Assembly: GCA_002239065.1 (NCBI GenBank)
Contig: MPNO01000016.1
Coordinates: forward strand, 1 to 64,000
DNA from: Defluviicoccus sp. bin129
GTDB taxonomy: Bacteria; Pseudomonadota; Alphaproteobacteria; MPNO01
Direction of reading: 5' to 3'
DNA: 64,000 nucleotides
A program made the translations under genes and the position numbers. A model generated the notes under the pieces. The model did no database searches and was not told the DNA's origin. It worked only from the letters and a program-made list of their open reading frames with translations. Below, in pieces: positions 43,719 through 54,383 of this stretch. Every line of letters begins with the position of its first letter. Positions within the stretch are counted from its first letter, which is position 1.

Positions 43719-44270
43719 TCACATCATCGGTTCGGGCAGATCGCCGTCCCCGCGCAGCGGGTAGGACCGGGCATCGAAGAGCTGATAGTGCCACCACTCG
43801 CTGCGATAGAAGTCCCAGCCCGCGGCGGTCATCAGGCCGAGCAGCACCAGGCGGTTGCGCTGGGCCTCGGCGCCGACGCCCGTGCTGCCGTGGTGGGACA
43901 GCGGCGTGAAGGCGTCGAACGCCGTCCCCATGTCGAGCGGAGCGCCGTCGCCGTCGAGCAGGGTCAGGTCGACGGCCACGCCGCGGGAATGCGGCGAGCC
44001 GTTTCGCGGATCGGCGAGGAATTCCGGATCGGGCGTGTGTTCCCACAACACCTGCTGGGCTTCGGTCGGGCGGAAGGCGTCGAAGATGCAGATGCCGAGA
44101 CCGATGCCGCGCGCCAGGCGCACCGCCCGGCGGAGCGCCAGGGCGGCGTCGCTGTGGAGATAGCATGCCGGGCGCGCATAGACCGGGCGGCCGGTGAAGT
44201 TCCGCGCCGTCGCATAGGCGATGTCGAGCGCGACGTCGAAGTCTTCCGGCGCGATCTCCACGAGCGACAT
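43719..44270 (-). CDS. D-Ala-D-Ala dipeptidase (VanX/DdpX family)
   Basis: A 183-aa zinc metallopeptidase. The zinc site SPHSRGVAVDLTLLD carries His and Asp ligands, EWWHYQLF gives the catalytic Glu and third zinc His, and FDAFRPTEAQ carries the conserved Arg. The family hydrolyses D-alanyl-D-alanine. With no vancomycin-resistance genes around, cell-wall dipeptide recycling (DdpX-type) is more likely than resistance. No signal peptide is seen, so it should be cytosolic. The start MSLVEIAPED is chosen from family length. Confidence 0.92.
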   Translation of the reverse strand: MSLVEIAPEDFDVALDIAYATARNFTGRPVYARPACYLHSDAALALRRAVRLARGIGLGICIFDAFRPTEAQQVLWEHTPDPEFLADPRNGSPHSRGVAVDLTLLDGDGAPLDMGTAFDAFTPLSHHGSTGVGAEAQRNRLVLLGLMTAAGWDFYRSEWWHYQLFDARSYPLRGDGDLPEPMM

Positions 44271-44338
44271 GCCGCCCACCTTGCGATTTCGGGCACGCCA
44301 CCATAGGAAGAGATCGAACCCGAGACAATTCCGACGCC

Positions 44339-45103
44339 ATGACGGACCGAGCGTTGCAGTCCGAGACGCCAGCCGCCGATCCACCCCGGCGGCCGATACC
44401 CGCCCCCCCGCTGCTGGCGATCGACAGCTCCGGCGCGGCCTGTTCGGTGGCGCTTGTCGGGGGAGGCGGGATCCGCGCCGCCCGGTCCGCCCGGATGGCG
44501 CGCGGTCACGCCGAGGCGCTGATGCCGATGGTGGGCGAGGTGCTCGCGGAGGCGGGCGCCGGCTATCGCGAAATCGGCTGCTTCGCCGTCACCGTGGGCC
44601 CGGGTTCGTTCACCGGGCTGCGCACCGGGATCGCCGCCGCCCGCGGTCTCGCGCTGGCGCTGTCGCGGCCGGCGATCGGCGTCACCGCGTTCGAGGCGAT
44701 CGCCCGCGCCGCGCTGCGCGCCGCGACCGGGGACGGGGCCGACTGCCTCGTCGTCCTTGATACCCGGCGAGCCGATTTATACGCTCAGCGCTTTGCGCCC
44801 GACGGCGCAGCGCTAACCGGGCCGCTTGCGATGATGCCAGAACCACTCGTCTCCTCGCTCGGCGCGGGGCCGCTGCTTCTCGCGGGGGATGCGGCGTCGT
44901 CCGTGCTGCCCCTGCTGGAGGCGCGGGGTATCGATTGCAGGGGCCTGGTGGCCGAGGGCATCGCCGACGCAGCGGTAGTCGCCGAGATCGCGGTCGAACG
45001 CTGGCGCTCGACGCCCGCCCGGGAATTGCGGCCGCCACGGCCGCTCTATCTCCGCCCCCCCGACGCGATCAAGCCGCCGGGCGGCGGGCGGCTCAGGCCG
45101 TGA
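44339..45103 (+). CDS. tsaB: tRNA threonylcarbamoyladenosine biosynthesis protein TsaB
   Basis: The 254-aa ASKHA-fold protein partners TsaD/TsaE in making t6A37 on ANN-decoding tRNAs. LLAIDSSGAACSVALV is the N-terminal nucleotide-binding strand-loop; GCFAVTVGPGSFTGLRTGIAAARGLALAL is the hallmark segment. About 20 extra Pro-rich residues precede the core. rimI follows with a GTGA overlap, as in many bacteria. Confidence 0.96.
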   Translation: MTDRALQSETPAADPPRRPIPAPPLLAIDSSGAACSVALVGGGGIRAARSARMARGHAEALMPMVGEVLAEAGAGYREIGCFAVTVGPGSFTGLRTGIAAARGLALALSRPAIGVTAFEAIARAALRAATGDGADCLVVLDTRRADLYAQRFAPDGAALTGPLAMMPEPLVSSLGAGPLLLAGDAASSVLPLLEARGIDCRGLVAEGIADAAVVAEIAVERWRSTPARELRPPRPLYLRPPDAIKPPGGGRLRP

Positions 45104-45639
45104 GCGAAACCTCCATCCGGGCGATGGCCGCGCACGACATCGACTGCGTGGCCGCCCTCCACGGCGCCTGCTTCGAAGAGTCCTGGTCGGGCGACATGAT
45201 CCGGCGCGTGCTCGGCACGGCGGGCGCCTTCGGTCTTGTCGCGCGGCCGGCCGACGCCACGCCGGTCGCGGCATTCGCGCTCGGCCGGATCGTCGTCGAC
45301 GAATGCGAGCTCCTCTCGCTCGGCGTCGCACCCCTCCAGCGCAGGCAGGGGCTGGGCGCGGCACTTCTCGATGCGGCGATCGCGCGGGCGGCGACGTTGC
45401 GGGCTCGGCGTTTCTTCCTCGAGGTGGGCGAGTTCAACAGCGCCGCGAGGCGGCTCTACGAAAGCCGCGGGCTGAGGATCGTCGGCCGGCGCGAGGACTA
45501 CTACGCCCTCACCGGCGGCGGCGCGATGGACGCGCTGACGATGCGATGCGAGCCGGTCCTCCCCGCCCGTCGCCGCGCCGCTCCGCCGGCCGCCGAGAGC
45601 GCGCCGGACGCAAGGCGGGCTATGTCTTCGCGATCCTGA
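45100..45639 (+). CDS. rimI: Ribosomal protein S18-alanine N-acetyltransferase-like GNAT
   Basis: A 179-aa GNAT acetyltransferase. LLSLGVAPLQRRQGLGAALLDAAI is the acetyl-CoA binding motif (Q/RxxGxG/A); FFLEVGEFNSAARRLYESRGLRIVGRREDYY is characteristic of RimI. It acetylates the S18 N-terminus, and possibly other proteins. The GTG start overlaps tsaB by four bases. About 25 disordered residues follow the domain, and the last 20 bases overlap the convergent tusA-like gene. Confidence 0.93.
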   Translation: MSETSIRAMAAHDIDCVAALHGACFEESWSGDMIRRVLGTAGAFGLVARPADATPVAAFALGRIVVDECELLSLGVAPLQRRQGLGAALLDAAIARAATLRARRFFLEVGEFNSAARRLYESRGLRIVGRREDYYALTGGGAMDALTMRCEPVLPARRRAAPPAAESAPDARRAMSSRS

Positions 45640-45889
45640 GGACCATGTCGCCGTCGCGTGTCCCCCGCTCCCGCTCCAGGCGGGCCCGCGCCGGATCCCC
45701 GGCGAGCGGGAGCATCGCGATCACCCGGTGGCCGAGCTCGGTGACCGATGCAGGCACGTTCTCGATCGGCTCGACGCCGCGCAGGACGATCGTCGCGGTG
45801 TCGCCCGCCGCCATGCGCTCGATGAGCAGGCGTGTCCGCACGAAGGTCATCGGGCAGACATCCGCCGTAATGTCGAGAAAGTGATCCAT
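45620..45889 (-). CDS. TusA-like sulfurtransferase domain protein
   Basis: An 89-aa protein of the TusA/SirA fold. LDITADVCPMTFVRTRLLIERM aligns with the family's C-P-x-P motif with active Cys12 retained but Thr replacing the second Pro. RGVEPIENVPASVTELGHRV is the second helix region. Members carry persulfide sulfur for tRNA thiolation, molybdenum cofactor or other sulfur transfer; the specific role here is unknown. It is inserted on the opposite strand between rimI and fur. Confidence 0.82.
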   Translation of the reverse strand: MDHFLDITADVCPMTFVRTRLLIERMAAGDTATIVLRGVEPIENVPASVTELGHRVIAMLPLAGDPARARLERERGTRDGDMVLRIAKT

Positions 45890-46025
45890 AGCCGCGTCAC
45901 CGCCGCGTCGCCAGCCACTATATCATCTCCGCGGAGACCCCGCGCATCCCCCCGGCGCGGCCCGACATCGACTTTGACTATGCCACCCGAACGCCCTACT
46001 CTTCCCTCAGGTGGCGGAGCGCAGC

Positions 46026-46454
46026 ATGCAATCGCGGATAGAACAACTCTGCCGTGACAAGGGCATGAAGATGACCGAGCAGCGGCGCGCCATCGCCCGC
46101 GTGCTTTCCGATGCGAATGATCACCCGGATGTCGAGGAGGTGCACCGGCGGGTGGTCGAGATCGACCCCCGGGTCAGCATCGCCACGGTCTACCGCACGG
46201 TACGCCTGTTCGAGGCGGAGGACATCCTCGAGCGGCTCGACTTCGGCGATGGGCGCTCCCGCTACGAGGAGGTTGAAGGGCGCCATCACCACCACCATCT
46301 GATCAATCTCGAAACCGGTGAAGTGATCGAGTTCGAGAACGAGGAGCTTGAGCAGCTCAAGCGGCAGATCGCCCGCGACCTGGGATACGACCTGGTCGGA
46401 GAGCGTCTCGAACTCTATGGCGTCCCCGCGGGCAGCGGGCAGAAGAGCAACTAG
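46026..46454 (+). CDS. fur: Fur family transcriptional regulator (Fur/Mur type)
   Basis: A 142-aa metalloregulator. The N-terminal winged helix ([44 protein letters not shown]) is followed by a dimerisation domain with [27 protein letters not shown], giving the His/Glu metal ligands. No CxxC zinc motif is present, as usual in alphaproteobacterial Fur/Mur, so whether it senses iron or manganese is uncertain. The ATG at 46026 has GGAG six bases ahead; a GTG 15 bases earlier is less likely. The ornithine-lipid genes follow in the same direction (33-base gap). Confidence 0.93.
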   Translation: MQSRIEQLCRDKGMKMTEQRRAIARVLSDANDHPDVEEVHRRVVEIDPRVSIATVYRTVRLFEAEDILERLDFGDGRSRYEEVEGRHHHHHLINLETGEVIEFENEELEQLKRQIARDLGYDLVGERLELYGVPAGSGQKSN

Positions 46455-46487
46455 CCCGACCCCGACAAGATCGGAGCCGGACCGCGC

Positions 46488-47339
46488 ATGCGGCATATCG
46501 AAACGGCGGGCAAGGCCGAGCCGCTAGCCCGTCCGGACAACGAGGCGACGCCCGGGGACGGTTTCCTCTCCCTGGCGCAGGGCGGTCTGGAGGCGCGGCT
46601 GGCGTCGTCGCGGGACGATGTCGAGGCGGCGCAGGCGCTTCGCTACCGCGTGTTCTACGAGGAAATGAAGGCCACGCCGTCCGCCGAGACCGCCGCGCTG
46701 AGGCGCGATGCGGATGCGTTCGACGCCGTGTGCGACCACCTGCTGGTGATCGATCCGGCCCGGCGCGACCTGCCGGGCGGGGTGGTCGGGACCTATCGCC
46801 TGCTGCGCCGCTGCCAGGCGCGGGCGCATGGCGGCTTCTACTCCGCCGCCGAGTTCCGGATCGGGCATTTCGAGGATTATCCCGACGAAGTGCTCGAACT
46901 CGGCCGGTCCTGCGTCGAGCGGGACTACCGCAACCGGCCCACCATGCAGCTTCTCTGGCGGGCGATCGCGGCCTATGTGTTCCACCACGACATCGCCGTA
47001 ATGTTCGGCTGCGCGAGCCTGCCGGGCACCGATCCCGAGGCGGTCGACCTGCAACTTTCCTATCTCTACTACTACCATCTCGCGCCGCCCGCCCTGCGCC
47101 CGCGGGCGATCGAGGACCGCTTCGTCGACATGAGGATGCTGCCGCGCAAGGCGATCGATCCGCGCGCGGCGCTCGCCGCGATGCCGCCGCTGATCAAGGG
47201 GTATCTCCGGCTCGGCGGCTTTGTCGGCGACGGGGCGGTGGTCGACCACCAGTTCAACACCATCGACGTGTCGATCATCGTCAAGACCGATCTGGTGACC
47301 GAAAAATATGTCCGCCACTACGAGCGCGAACGGCGGTGA
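46488..47339 (+). CDS. olsB: Ornithine N-acyltransferase (lyso-ornithine lipid synthase)
   Basis: The 283-aa GNAT-like enzyme transfers a 3-hydroxyacyl chain from ACP to ornithine, the first step of ornithine-lipid synthesis. Typical stretches are [47 protein letters not shown] and [11 protein letters not shown], the last two being OlsB signatures. Its identity is strengthened by the neighbour olsA three bases downstream. Ornithine lipids are phosphorus-free membrane lipids that replace phospholipids under phosphate limitation in many alphaproteobacteria. Confidence 0.92.
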   Translation: MRHIETAGKAEPLARPDNEATPGDGFLSLAQGGLEARLASSRDDVEAAQALRYRVFYEEMKATPSAETAALRRDADAFDAVCDHLLVIDPARRDLPGGVVGTYRLLRRCQARAHGGFYSAAEFRIGHFEDYPDEVLELGRSCVERDYRNRPTMQLLWRAIAAYVFHHDIAVMFGCASLPGTDPEAVDLQLSYLYYYHLAPPALRPRAIEDRFVDMRMLPRKAIDPRAALAAMPPLIKGYLRLGGFVGDGAVVDHQFNTIDVSIIVKTDLVTEKYVRHYERERR

Positions 47340-47342
47340 TCC

Positions 47343-48167
47343 GTGGCCGGCATGGTCTCCCCGCTCCGCGCCCTCGCGAAGATTGTCGCCTATCTCGCCG
47401 TCACCCTGCCGCTGATGCCGCTCCAGGCGCTGGCCCTGGCCCTGGGATGGCGCCTCGCCGTCAGCCTGCCCGTCTTCTATCACGCCCTGTGCTGCCGGAT
47501 TTTCGGCTTCGACGTGAAGACCCGCGGTACGCGCTCGACCGCGCGGCCCACCCTCTTCATCGCCAATCACGCCTCCTATATCGATATCGTGGTGCTCGCC
47601 TCGGTGATCCCGGGCTCCTTCATCGCCAAGGCCGAGGTCGCCTCCTGGCCGCTCTTCGGCACGCTGGCGCGGCTTCAGCGCACGGTGTTCGTCGAGCGTC
47701 GGGGGCGCGCCGCCCACACCCAGCGGGAGACCATCCGCAGCCGGCTCGAGCAACGCGGCAACCTGGTGCTGTTCGCCGAGGGCACGACGTCGGACGGGTT
47801 GCGCGTAAAACCCTTCAAGAGCGCGCTCTTCGCCGCCGCCCGGGCGGACGGCGACGACGTGGCGGTGACCATCCAGCCGGTGTCGGTCGCCTATACCGGG
47901 CTCGACGGCATGCCGCTCGGGCGCAGCCTGAAACCGTTCGTCGCCTGGTACGGCGACATGTCGATGGGGGCGCATGCCTTCGCCCTGCTCGGGCTCGGGA
48001 GGATCACGGTCGAAGTGCTGTTCCACCCGGTGGTGAGCCACGAGGCCTTCGCCACCCGGAAGGCGCTTTCCGAGCATTGCCAGTCGGTCGTCGCCGCCGG
48101 GGTCTCGGCCGCGAATGCCGGGCGCGGCGACGATCCGGACGGCGCCGTGGCGATCCCGGTTTCTTGA
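47343..48167 (+). CDS. olsA: Lyso-ornithine lipid O-acyltransferase (PlsC family)
   Basis: The 274-aa membrane acyltransferase has an N-terminal hydrophobic segment (~15-45), then the PlsC catalytic motif NHASYID (H-x4-D type), the glycerophosphate-like binding motif FVERRGRA and block [12 protein letters not shown]. PlsC relatives acylate lysophosphatidate; adjacency to olsB indicates it acylates lyso-ornithine lipid, as in Rhizobium. The GTG start is 3 bases after the olsB stop. The promoter of miaB overlaps its end. Confidence 0.9.
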   Translation: MAGMVSPLRALAKIVAYLAVTLPLMPLQALALALGWRLAVSLPVFYHALCCRIFGFDVKTRGTRSTARPTLFIANHASYIDIVVLASVIPGSFIAKAEVASWPLFGTLARLQRTVFVERRGRAAHTQRETIRSRLEQRGNLVLFAEGTTSDGLRVKPFKSALFAAARADGDDVAVTIQPVSVAYTGLDGMPLGRSLKPFVAWYGDMSMGAHAFALLGLGRITVEVLFHPVVSHEAFATRKALSEHCQSVVAAGVSAANAGRGDDPDGAVAIPVS

Positions 48168-48191
48168 CTCGCCGGCGCCCCGTGCTAGCTT
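48164..48191 (+). promoter_or_regulatory. Predicted sigma-70 promoter of the miaB operon
   Basis: TTGACT (48164-48169) and TAGCTT (48186-48191, extended as TGCTAGCTT) are spaced by 16 bases. The -35 element contains the olsA stop codon. Transcription would begin near 48197, leaving a ~40-base leader before the TTG start of miaB. Confidence 0.5.
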
Positions 48192-48235
48192 CGAATTCCC
48201 GCGGCGCGGCGCGGCGCGGAACCGGGATTGCGTCC

Positions 48236-49623
48236 TTGGCAAGGCGGCTCTTCATCAAAAGCTACGGATGCCAGATGAACGTCTATGACGCCGGTCGGAT
48301 GGCCGATGTCATGGCGGCGGACGGCTATGTCCGGACCGATCGCGCGGACGCCGCCGATGTGGCGGTCCTGAACACCTGTCACATCCGCGAGAAGGCGGCC
48401 GAGAAGCTCTACTCCGACCTCGGCAGGCTGCGCCCGCGAAGCAGGGCGGGCGGCGCCCCGGTGATCGTGGTGGCCGGTTGCGTCGCCCAGGCCGAAGGCG
48501 CCGAGATCATGCGCCGCGCGCCATGGGTCGACGTGGTGGTCGGGCCGCAGACCTATCACCGCCTGCCCGAGCTGGTGCGCCGCGCGCGGGCCGGCGAGCG
48601 GGGCCTGCTCGACATCGACTTCCCTCTCGAATCGAAATTCGACCGCCTGCCCGAGGAGGCGGCGAGCCAGGGGCCGTCGGCCTTCCTGACCATCCAGGAG
48701 GGCTGCGACAAGTTTTGCTCGTTCTGCGTCGTCCCCTACACCAGGGGCGCCGAGTACTCGCGCCCGGTGGACGCCGTCAAGGCCGAGGCGCGACGCCTGC
48801 TCGAAGGCGGCGCGCGCGAGATCACCCTGCTCGGGCAGAACGTCAACGCCTATCACGGCGCCGGCCCCGGCGGCGGCGCGGAATGGGGGCTCGGCCGGCT
48901 GATCCGGGCGCTCGCCGAAATCCCGGAGCTCGCGCGGATCCGCTACACGACCTCGCATCCGCGCGACATGGACGCGGATCTGATCGCCGCGCATGGCGAG
49001 GTGCCGACGCTGATGCCCTATCTCCATCTGCCGGTCCAGTCCGGGTCGGACAGGGTGCTCGCGGCGATGGGGCGCCGCCATACCGCCGGGGACTATCTCG
49101 GTCTGGTCGACCGCTTGCGCGCGGCGCGGCCCGACATCGCCCTGTCGTCCGATTTCATCGTCGGCCATCCGGGCGAGGACGAAGCCGATTTCGAGGCCAC
49201 GATCGCCCTGGTGCGCGCGGTCGGCTACGCCCAGGCCTATTCGTTCAAGTACAGCCCGCGACCGGGAACGCCGGCGGCGACGGCCGAAGGCCAGATCGAC
49301 GAGGCGCGCAAGGCGGACCGGCTGGCGCGGCTGCAGGACCTGCTCACCGCCCAGCAGGACGAGTTCAACCGGGCGACCGTCGGCCGCGTGGTCCCGGTGC
49401 TGTTCGATCGGCGCGGGCGCAAACCCGGCCAGGTCGCCGGCCGGACGCCGGCGATGCAGGCGGTTCACCTGTGCTGCGAAGATCCGCCGTCTCTGCTGGG
49501 CGAGATACGCGATGTCACGATCACCGAGGCGCACGCGAACTCGCTCGCGGGCGCGTCGATCGACCGCCCGCCGCAGCCTTCTCCCGGCTGCGCCCATGAA
49601 GCGGCAGAGAACGGGCGACCCAA

Positions 49624-49627
<4 letters not shown>
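48236..49627 (+). CDS. miaB: tRNA-2-methylthio-N6-dimethylallyladenosine synthase
   Basis: The 463-aa radical-SAM methylthiotransferase modifies A37 of tRNAs reading UNN codons. The N-terminal domain carries three cluster Cys ([29 protein letters not shown]); the radical SAM motif is [17 protein letters not shown]; the C-terminal TRAM domain runs from [14 protein letters not shown]. No ATG is available near the family start: TTG at 48236 ([13 protein letters not shown]) lies just before the conserved opening, while an in-frame GTG at 48182 falls inside the predicted -10 region. phoH follows with a TTGA overlap. Confidence 0.95.
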
Positions 49628-50631
<1,004 letters not shown>

Positions 50632-50637
50632 GGTCCG

Positions 50638-51144
50638 TTGAACGCGCAGACGGGGATACAGATCCGATGCCAGGGCTGGGCCGAGGCCCTCGACGACGCG
50701 CCGGCGCTGTGCCGGCGGGCGGTCGACGAGGCGTGGCGGGCCGCTTCCCCCGGCGGCGGCGGCCCCGCGGAGATCGGCATCGCGCTCGCCGACGACGCGG
50801 AAGCCGCCCGGCTCAATGCGCGCTACCGGGGTCTCGACCGGCCGACCGACGTGCTGTCCTTCGCCAGCGGGGAAGAGCCGGGCGGCAGCCACCGCCCGGG
50901 GGACCCTCCGGTGATGCTGGGCGACATCGTCGTCGCCTACGAGACCAGCGCCCGGGATGCCGCGCGCGACGACAAGCCGCTCGCCGACCACCTGCAGCAT
51001 CTGGTGGTGCACGGCCTGTTGCATCTGCTGGGCTATGATCACGAGACCGACGACGACGCAAGGCGCATGGAAGCGATGGAGGTGGAGATATTGAGGCGGC
51101 TCGGCGTTGGCGATCCCTATGGCAGCGACGCCGCCTCTCCGTGA
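50638..51144 (+). CDS. ybeY: Endoribonuclease YbeY (rRNA maturation factor)
   Basis: A 168-aa zinc metalloprotein needed for 16S rRNA 3' processing and 70S quality control. The signature HGLLHLLGYDH (H-x3-H-x5-H) is intact; RYRGLDRPTDVLSFASGEEPGG and MLGDIVVAY are conserved. The TTG start (NAQTGIQIRC) is 6 bases after phoH. Confidence 0.96.
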   Translation: MNAQTGIQIRCQGWAEALDDAPALCRRAVDEAWRAASPGGGGPAEIGIALADDAEAARLNARYRGLDRPTDVLSFASGEEPGGSHRPGDPPVMLGDIVVAYETSARDAARDDKPLADHLQHLVVHGLLHLLGYDHETDDDARRMEAMEVEILRRLGVGDPYGSDAASP

Positions 51145-51148
51145 AACG

Positions 51149-52054
51149 ATGACCGATCCCTCCGAACCTAGGAAGCCCCGTGGAAACGGGGCCAATCCGG
51201 ACCGGCCGACACAGAACCGCGGGCTTCGGCCCTGGCTGAAGCGTCTGTTCGGCCAGCGAAACGGCGGCGAGTCCCTCCGCGATACGATCGAGGAGCTGAT
51301 CGAGCAGGAGAACACCGCCAACAGCGAGGCGGGCGAGGAAATGGTCTTCCTGCGCAACGTCCTCCAGCTTCGCGACCTCGCCGCCAATGACGTGATGGTG
51401 CCGCGCGCCGACATCGTCGGCGTGGAGATCGGCACCCCGCTCGACGAGCTGGTGTCGCTGATGAGCCGCTCGGCCCATTCCCGGATGCCGGTATTCCGCG
51501 AGACCCTCGACGACGCCGTGGGCATGGTGCACGTCAAGGACGTCGTGGCCTGGCGCGGCAGCGCCGAGACCTTCACCATCGCCAAGATCCAGCGCCGCAT
51601 CCTGTTCGTCGCGCCGTCGATGCCGATCCTCGAATTGCTGCTCCAGATGCGCGTCAGCCGCACCCACATGGCGCTGGTGGTCGACGAGTTCGGCGGCACC
51701 GACGGGCTGGTCACCATCGAGGACCTCGTCGAGGAGATCGTCGGCGAGATCCAGGACGAGCACGATCCCGAAATCGCGCCGATGATGGCCGACCGGACGG
51801 ACGGATCCATCGAAGCCGATGCAAGGGTGGCGATCGCGGAGTTCGAGTCCCGGATCGGCGCGGTGCTGACGCTCGCCGAGCCGCAGGCCGATATCGATAC
51901 CCTCGGCGGGCTGGTGTTCACCCTGGCCGGGCGCGTCCCCTCGCGCGGCGAGGTGATCCGTCACCCCTCGGGTGCGGAGTTCGAGGTTCTCGACGCGGAT
52001 CCGCGGCGCATCAAGCGGCTCCGGGTATGCCCGCCGCCCGCGTCGGGCGCTTGA
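51149..52054 (+). CDS. corC: CorC/HlyC family CBS protein
   Basis: The 301-aa cytosolic protein has a basic/Gly-rich head (~1-40), a CBS pair (MVPRADIVGVEIGTPLDELVSLM ... MPVFRETLDDAVGMVHVKDV and ALVVDEFGGTDGLVTIEDLVEEIVGEI), and a C-terminal CorC_HlyC domain (~225-295). These proteins are implicated in Mg/Co homeostasis; this gene sits in the conserved ybeY-corC-lnt order. The ATG (MTDPSEPRKPRGN) lies 4 bases after ybeY. Confidence 0.94.
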   Translation: MTDPSEPRKPRGNGANPDRPTQNRGLRPWLKRLFGQRNGGESLRDTIEELIEQENTANSEAGEEMVFLRNVLQLRDLAANDVMVPRADIVGVEIGTPLDELVSLMSRSAHSRMPVFRETLDDAVGMVHVKDVVAWRGSAETFTIAKIQRRILFVAPSMPILELLLQMRVSRTHMALVVDEFGGTDGLVTIEDLVEEIVGEIQDEHDPEIAPMMADRTDGSIEADARVAIAEFESRIGAVLTLAEPQADIDTLGGLVFTLAGRVPSRGEVIRHPSGAEFEVLDADPRRIKRLRVCPPPASGA

Positions 52055-53628
52055 CGAAGACCGGGCCCCGGCGCCCGCGCCGCCTCGCCCGCCCGGCGGC
52101 GGCGCTGGCTTCGCTGACCGGCTGGCGGCGCTGGCTGGCGGCCTGGCTGTTCGGCCTCGCCTCCGTGCTCGCGCTTCCCCCGGTCGGGTGGTGGCCGACG
52201 CTGTTCGTCGCGCTTCCCGCGCTGGTCTGGCAGATCGACGGGACCGCCACCCGGCGGGCGGCGTTCGCCGTCGGCTGGTGGTTCGGCCTCGGCCATTTCA
52301 TGGCCGGCACCTACTGGATCTCCAACTCCTTGCTGGTCGAGGCGGATCGCTTCGCCTGGCTGATCCCGCCGACGCTGGTCGGTGTGGCGGCCTATCTCGC
52401 GGTCTATCCCGCGCTCGCCTGCGCCTTCGCCGGCTGGATGCGGCCCGGCTGGCCGCGCGTCGCGGCGCTCGCCGTCGCCTGGACCGGGATGGAGATGCTG
52501 CGCGGCGTGGCTTTCACCGGCTTTCCGTGGAACCCGGTGGGCTCGGTCTGGACCGATATCCCGGCGATGATCCAGCCGGCCGCGGCGGTCGGGGTGTACG
52601 GCCTCGGCCTGATGACGGTCGCTCTCGCCGCTTCGCCCGCGCTGCTTGCGGCCGGCCGACGGGAAGCGCTCGCCGTGGCGCTCGGGGTGCCGCTCGCGCT
52701 CGCCCTGGCGTGGGGGGCGGGGAGCATGCGCCTCGAGCGGGCGCGGGCCGACCTCCACCCCGGGGTCAGGATCGGCATCGTCCAGCCCAACCTGCCCCAG
52801 CACGAGAAGGTCCGGGCGGCCTTCAGGCGGCGCCATTTCGCCACCCACCTCGCGATGACCCGGGCCGAGGCGGAGCGCGGCACGACCCATTTCGTGTGGC
52901 CGGAGACCGCGATCGGGTTCGCGCTCTCCCGGGCGCCCGGCGCCGCCGAGGCGGTCGCCCGGGCGCTGCCCCCGGGCGGTCTGGTGATCGCCGGCACGCT
53001 GCGCGCCGGCCCGCGCGGCGAGCGGCCGGCTCGGACCTGGAACAGCCTGGTCGCGCTCGACGGCGCGGCGCGCCGCGTCGCGGTCTATGACAAGGCGCGG
53101 CTGGTCCCGTTCGGCGAATACGTGCCGCTGCGCTCGATCCTCTCCTTTACCCAGATCACCGGCGGGCGCATCGACTTCAGCCGCGGCCCGGGACGCCGCA
53201 CCCTCGCCGTCCCCGGGTTGCCGCCCTTCAGCCCGTTGATCTGCTACGAGATGATCTTTCCCGGCCGGGTGGTCGATTCGGACAGACGGCCCGAATGGCT
53301 GCTCAACCTCACCAATGACGGCTGGTTCGGCGACAGCGCCGGCCCCTACCAGCACTTCGCCGCGGCGCGCATGCGGGCCGTCGAGGAAGGGCTGCCGGTC
53401 GTGCGGGCGGCGAACTCGGGCATCTCGGCGGCGATCGATCCCTATGGCCGGGTGGTCGAGCGGCTCGGTCTCGGGAAACGCGCCGTGCTCCGGGTCGCGC
53501 TGCCCAAAGCGCTGTCCGAGCCCACCCCGTTCGCGCGATTCGGCCATGCGCCGCTTTTGGCGGTCATCGCCCTTGCCGCGGCGGGCCTCGCGACCTTCAG
53601 GCGATCGGCACCGCCCCGCCGCTCCTAG
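52027..53628 (+). CDS. lnt: Apolipoprotein N-acyltransferase
   Basis: The 533-aa inner-membrane enzyme adds the third acyl chain to lipoproteins. It has about six to seven N-terminal hydrophobic segments, a periplasmic nitrilase-like domain with the catalytic triad Glu in VWPETAIGF, Lys in DKARLVPFGEYVP and Cys in LICYEMIFPG, and a C-terminal anchor (~505-525). The ATG at 52027 overlaps corC by 28 bases; a TTG at 52051 overlapping the corC stop (TTGA), the arrangement used for phoH, is an equally good start. Confidence 0.95.
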   Translation: MPAARVGRLTKTGPRRPRRLARPAAALASLTGWRRWLAAWLFGLASVLALPPVGWWPTLFVALPALVWQIDGTATRRAAFAVGWWFGLGHFMAGTYWISNSLLVEADRFAWLIPPTLVGVAAYLAVYPALACAFAGWMRPGWPRVAALAVAWTGMEMLRGVAFTGFPWNPVGSVWTDIPAMIQPAAAVGVYGLGLMTVALAASPALLAAGRREALAVALGVPLALALAWGAGSMRLERARADLHPGVRIGIVQPNLPQHEKVRAAFRRRHFATHLAMTRAEAERGTTHFVWPETAIGFALSRAPGAAEAVARALPPGGLVIAGTLRAGPRGERPARTWNSLVALDGAARRVAVYDKARLVPFGEYVPLRSILSFTQITGGRIDFSRGPGRRTLAVPGLPPFSPLICYEMIFPGRVVDSDRRPEWLLNLTNDGWFGDSAGPYQHFAAARMRAVEEGLPVVRAANSGISAAIDPYGRVVERLGLGKRAVLRVALPKALSEPTPFARFGHAPLLAVIALAAAGLATFRRSAPPRRS

Positions 53629-53865
53629 CCTGCGCGTTCGGGTTGCGGCGGCGCTGCGATTATTCTCCATGCTCCACATGGACTCGTGCTTGCAATTTTA
53701 GTATAGATCCTTTCGTTCCCCGCGCTGGCTGCATGATTTTTTTGGGTAGCCTTCCGGCGGAAAAGTGACGATCCAAGTGTAGTTTCCAAACATTGCAGGG
53801 AATATGTCGTTGTCCATAGGTTCGCGTAGTTGCGGACGCTCAGTGGCAATAATCGGATTTCAAAA

Positions 53866-54351
53866 ATGGCGGATTTTCCACGGGGCGCCACGGCGCCTCC
53901 GGCGCGGGGGCGCCGCGGCCGGTCGAATTCGATCGACGTGCATGTCGGCAGCAGGGTGCGCATGAGACGCACGTTGCTGGGGCTCAGCCAGGAGAAGCTG
54001 GGCGAGGCGCTCGGCCTCACCTTCCAGCAGGTGCAGAAATACGAACGCGGCGCCAACCGCATCAGCGCCAGCCGCCTGTTCCAGATCGGCCGCGTGCTCG
54101 ACGTTCCCATCTCGTTTTTCTACGACGAGATGCCGGACGAGGTCCTGCGGGACGCGCAGGGGGTCATGCGGCCCGGCCTCGGCGAGTCGGCGGACCCGTT
54201 CGAGCACGACCCGCTCGCCAAGCGCGAGACCCTGGAACTGGTCCGCGCGTATTACCGCATCTCCGACGCGCGCGTTCGAAGACGGATTTTCGAGCTCGTC
54301 AAGGCGGTCGCCCGGATCGAGAGCGAAGACGACACCTCGCTGGATAGCTAG
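53866..54351 (+). CDS. XRE family helix-turn-helix regulator (PhrR/PraR-like position)
   Basis: The 161-aa cytosolic DNA-binding protein has a basic head, an XRE-type HTH at ~28-85 ([52 protein letters not shown]), then an acidic linker and a C-terminal helix ([26 protein letters not shown]). In rhizobia the gene between lnt and metK is the regulator phrR/praR; position and length suggest an orthologue. The upstream 237 bases (53629-53865) are strikingly AT-richer and probably hold its promoter and regulatory sites. The ATG at 53866 gives MADFPRG. Confidence 0.9.
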   Translation: MADFPRGATAPPARGRRGRSNSIDVHVGSRVRMRRTLLGLSQEKLGEALGLTFQQVQKYERGANRISASRLFQIGRVLDVPISFFYDEMPDEVLRDAQGVMRPGLGESADPFEHDPLAKRETLELVRAYYRISDARVRRRIFELVKAVARIESEDDTSLDS

Positions 54352-54383
54352 CCGTCCGCGACCGTCCGGTTGACGGCGCGTGG

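Noticed and set aside
43719-44270. Vancomycin-resistance gene
   Set aside because: The VanX-type dipeptidase has no vanH/A ligase or two-component partner nearby; Gram-negative DdpX-like recycling is the simpler reading.
53629-53865. AT-rich gap before the XRE gene as a mobile-element insertion
   Set aside because: No transposase, terminal repeats or duplicated target were seen; the flanking gene order is conserved, so it is more likely a regulatory region.
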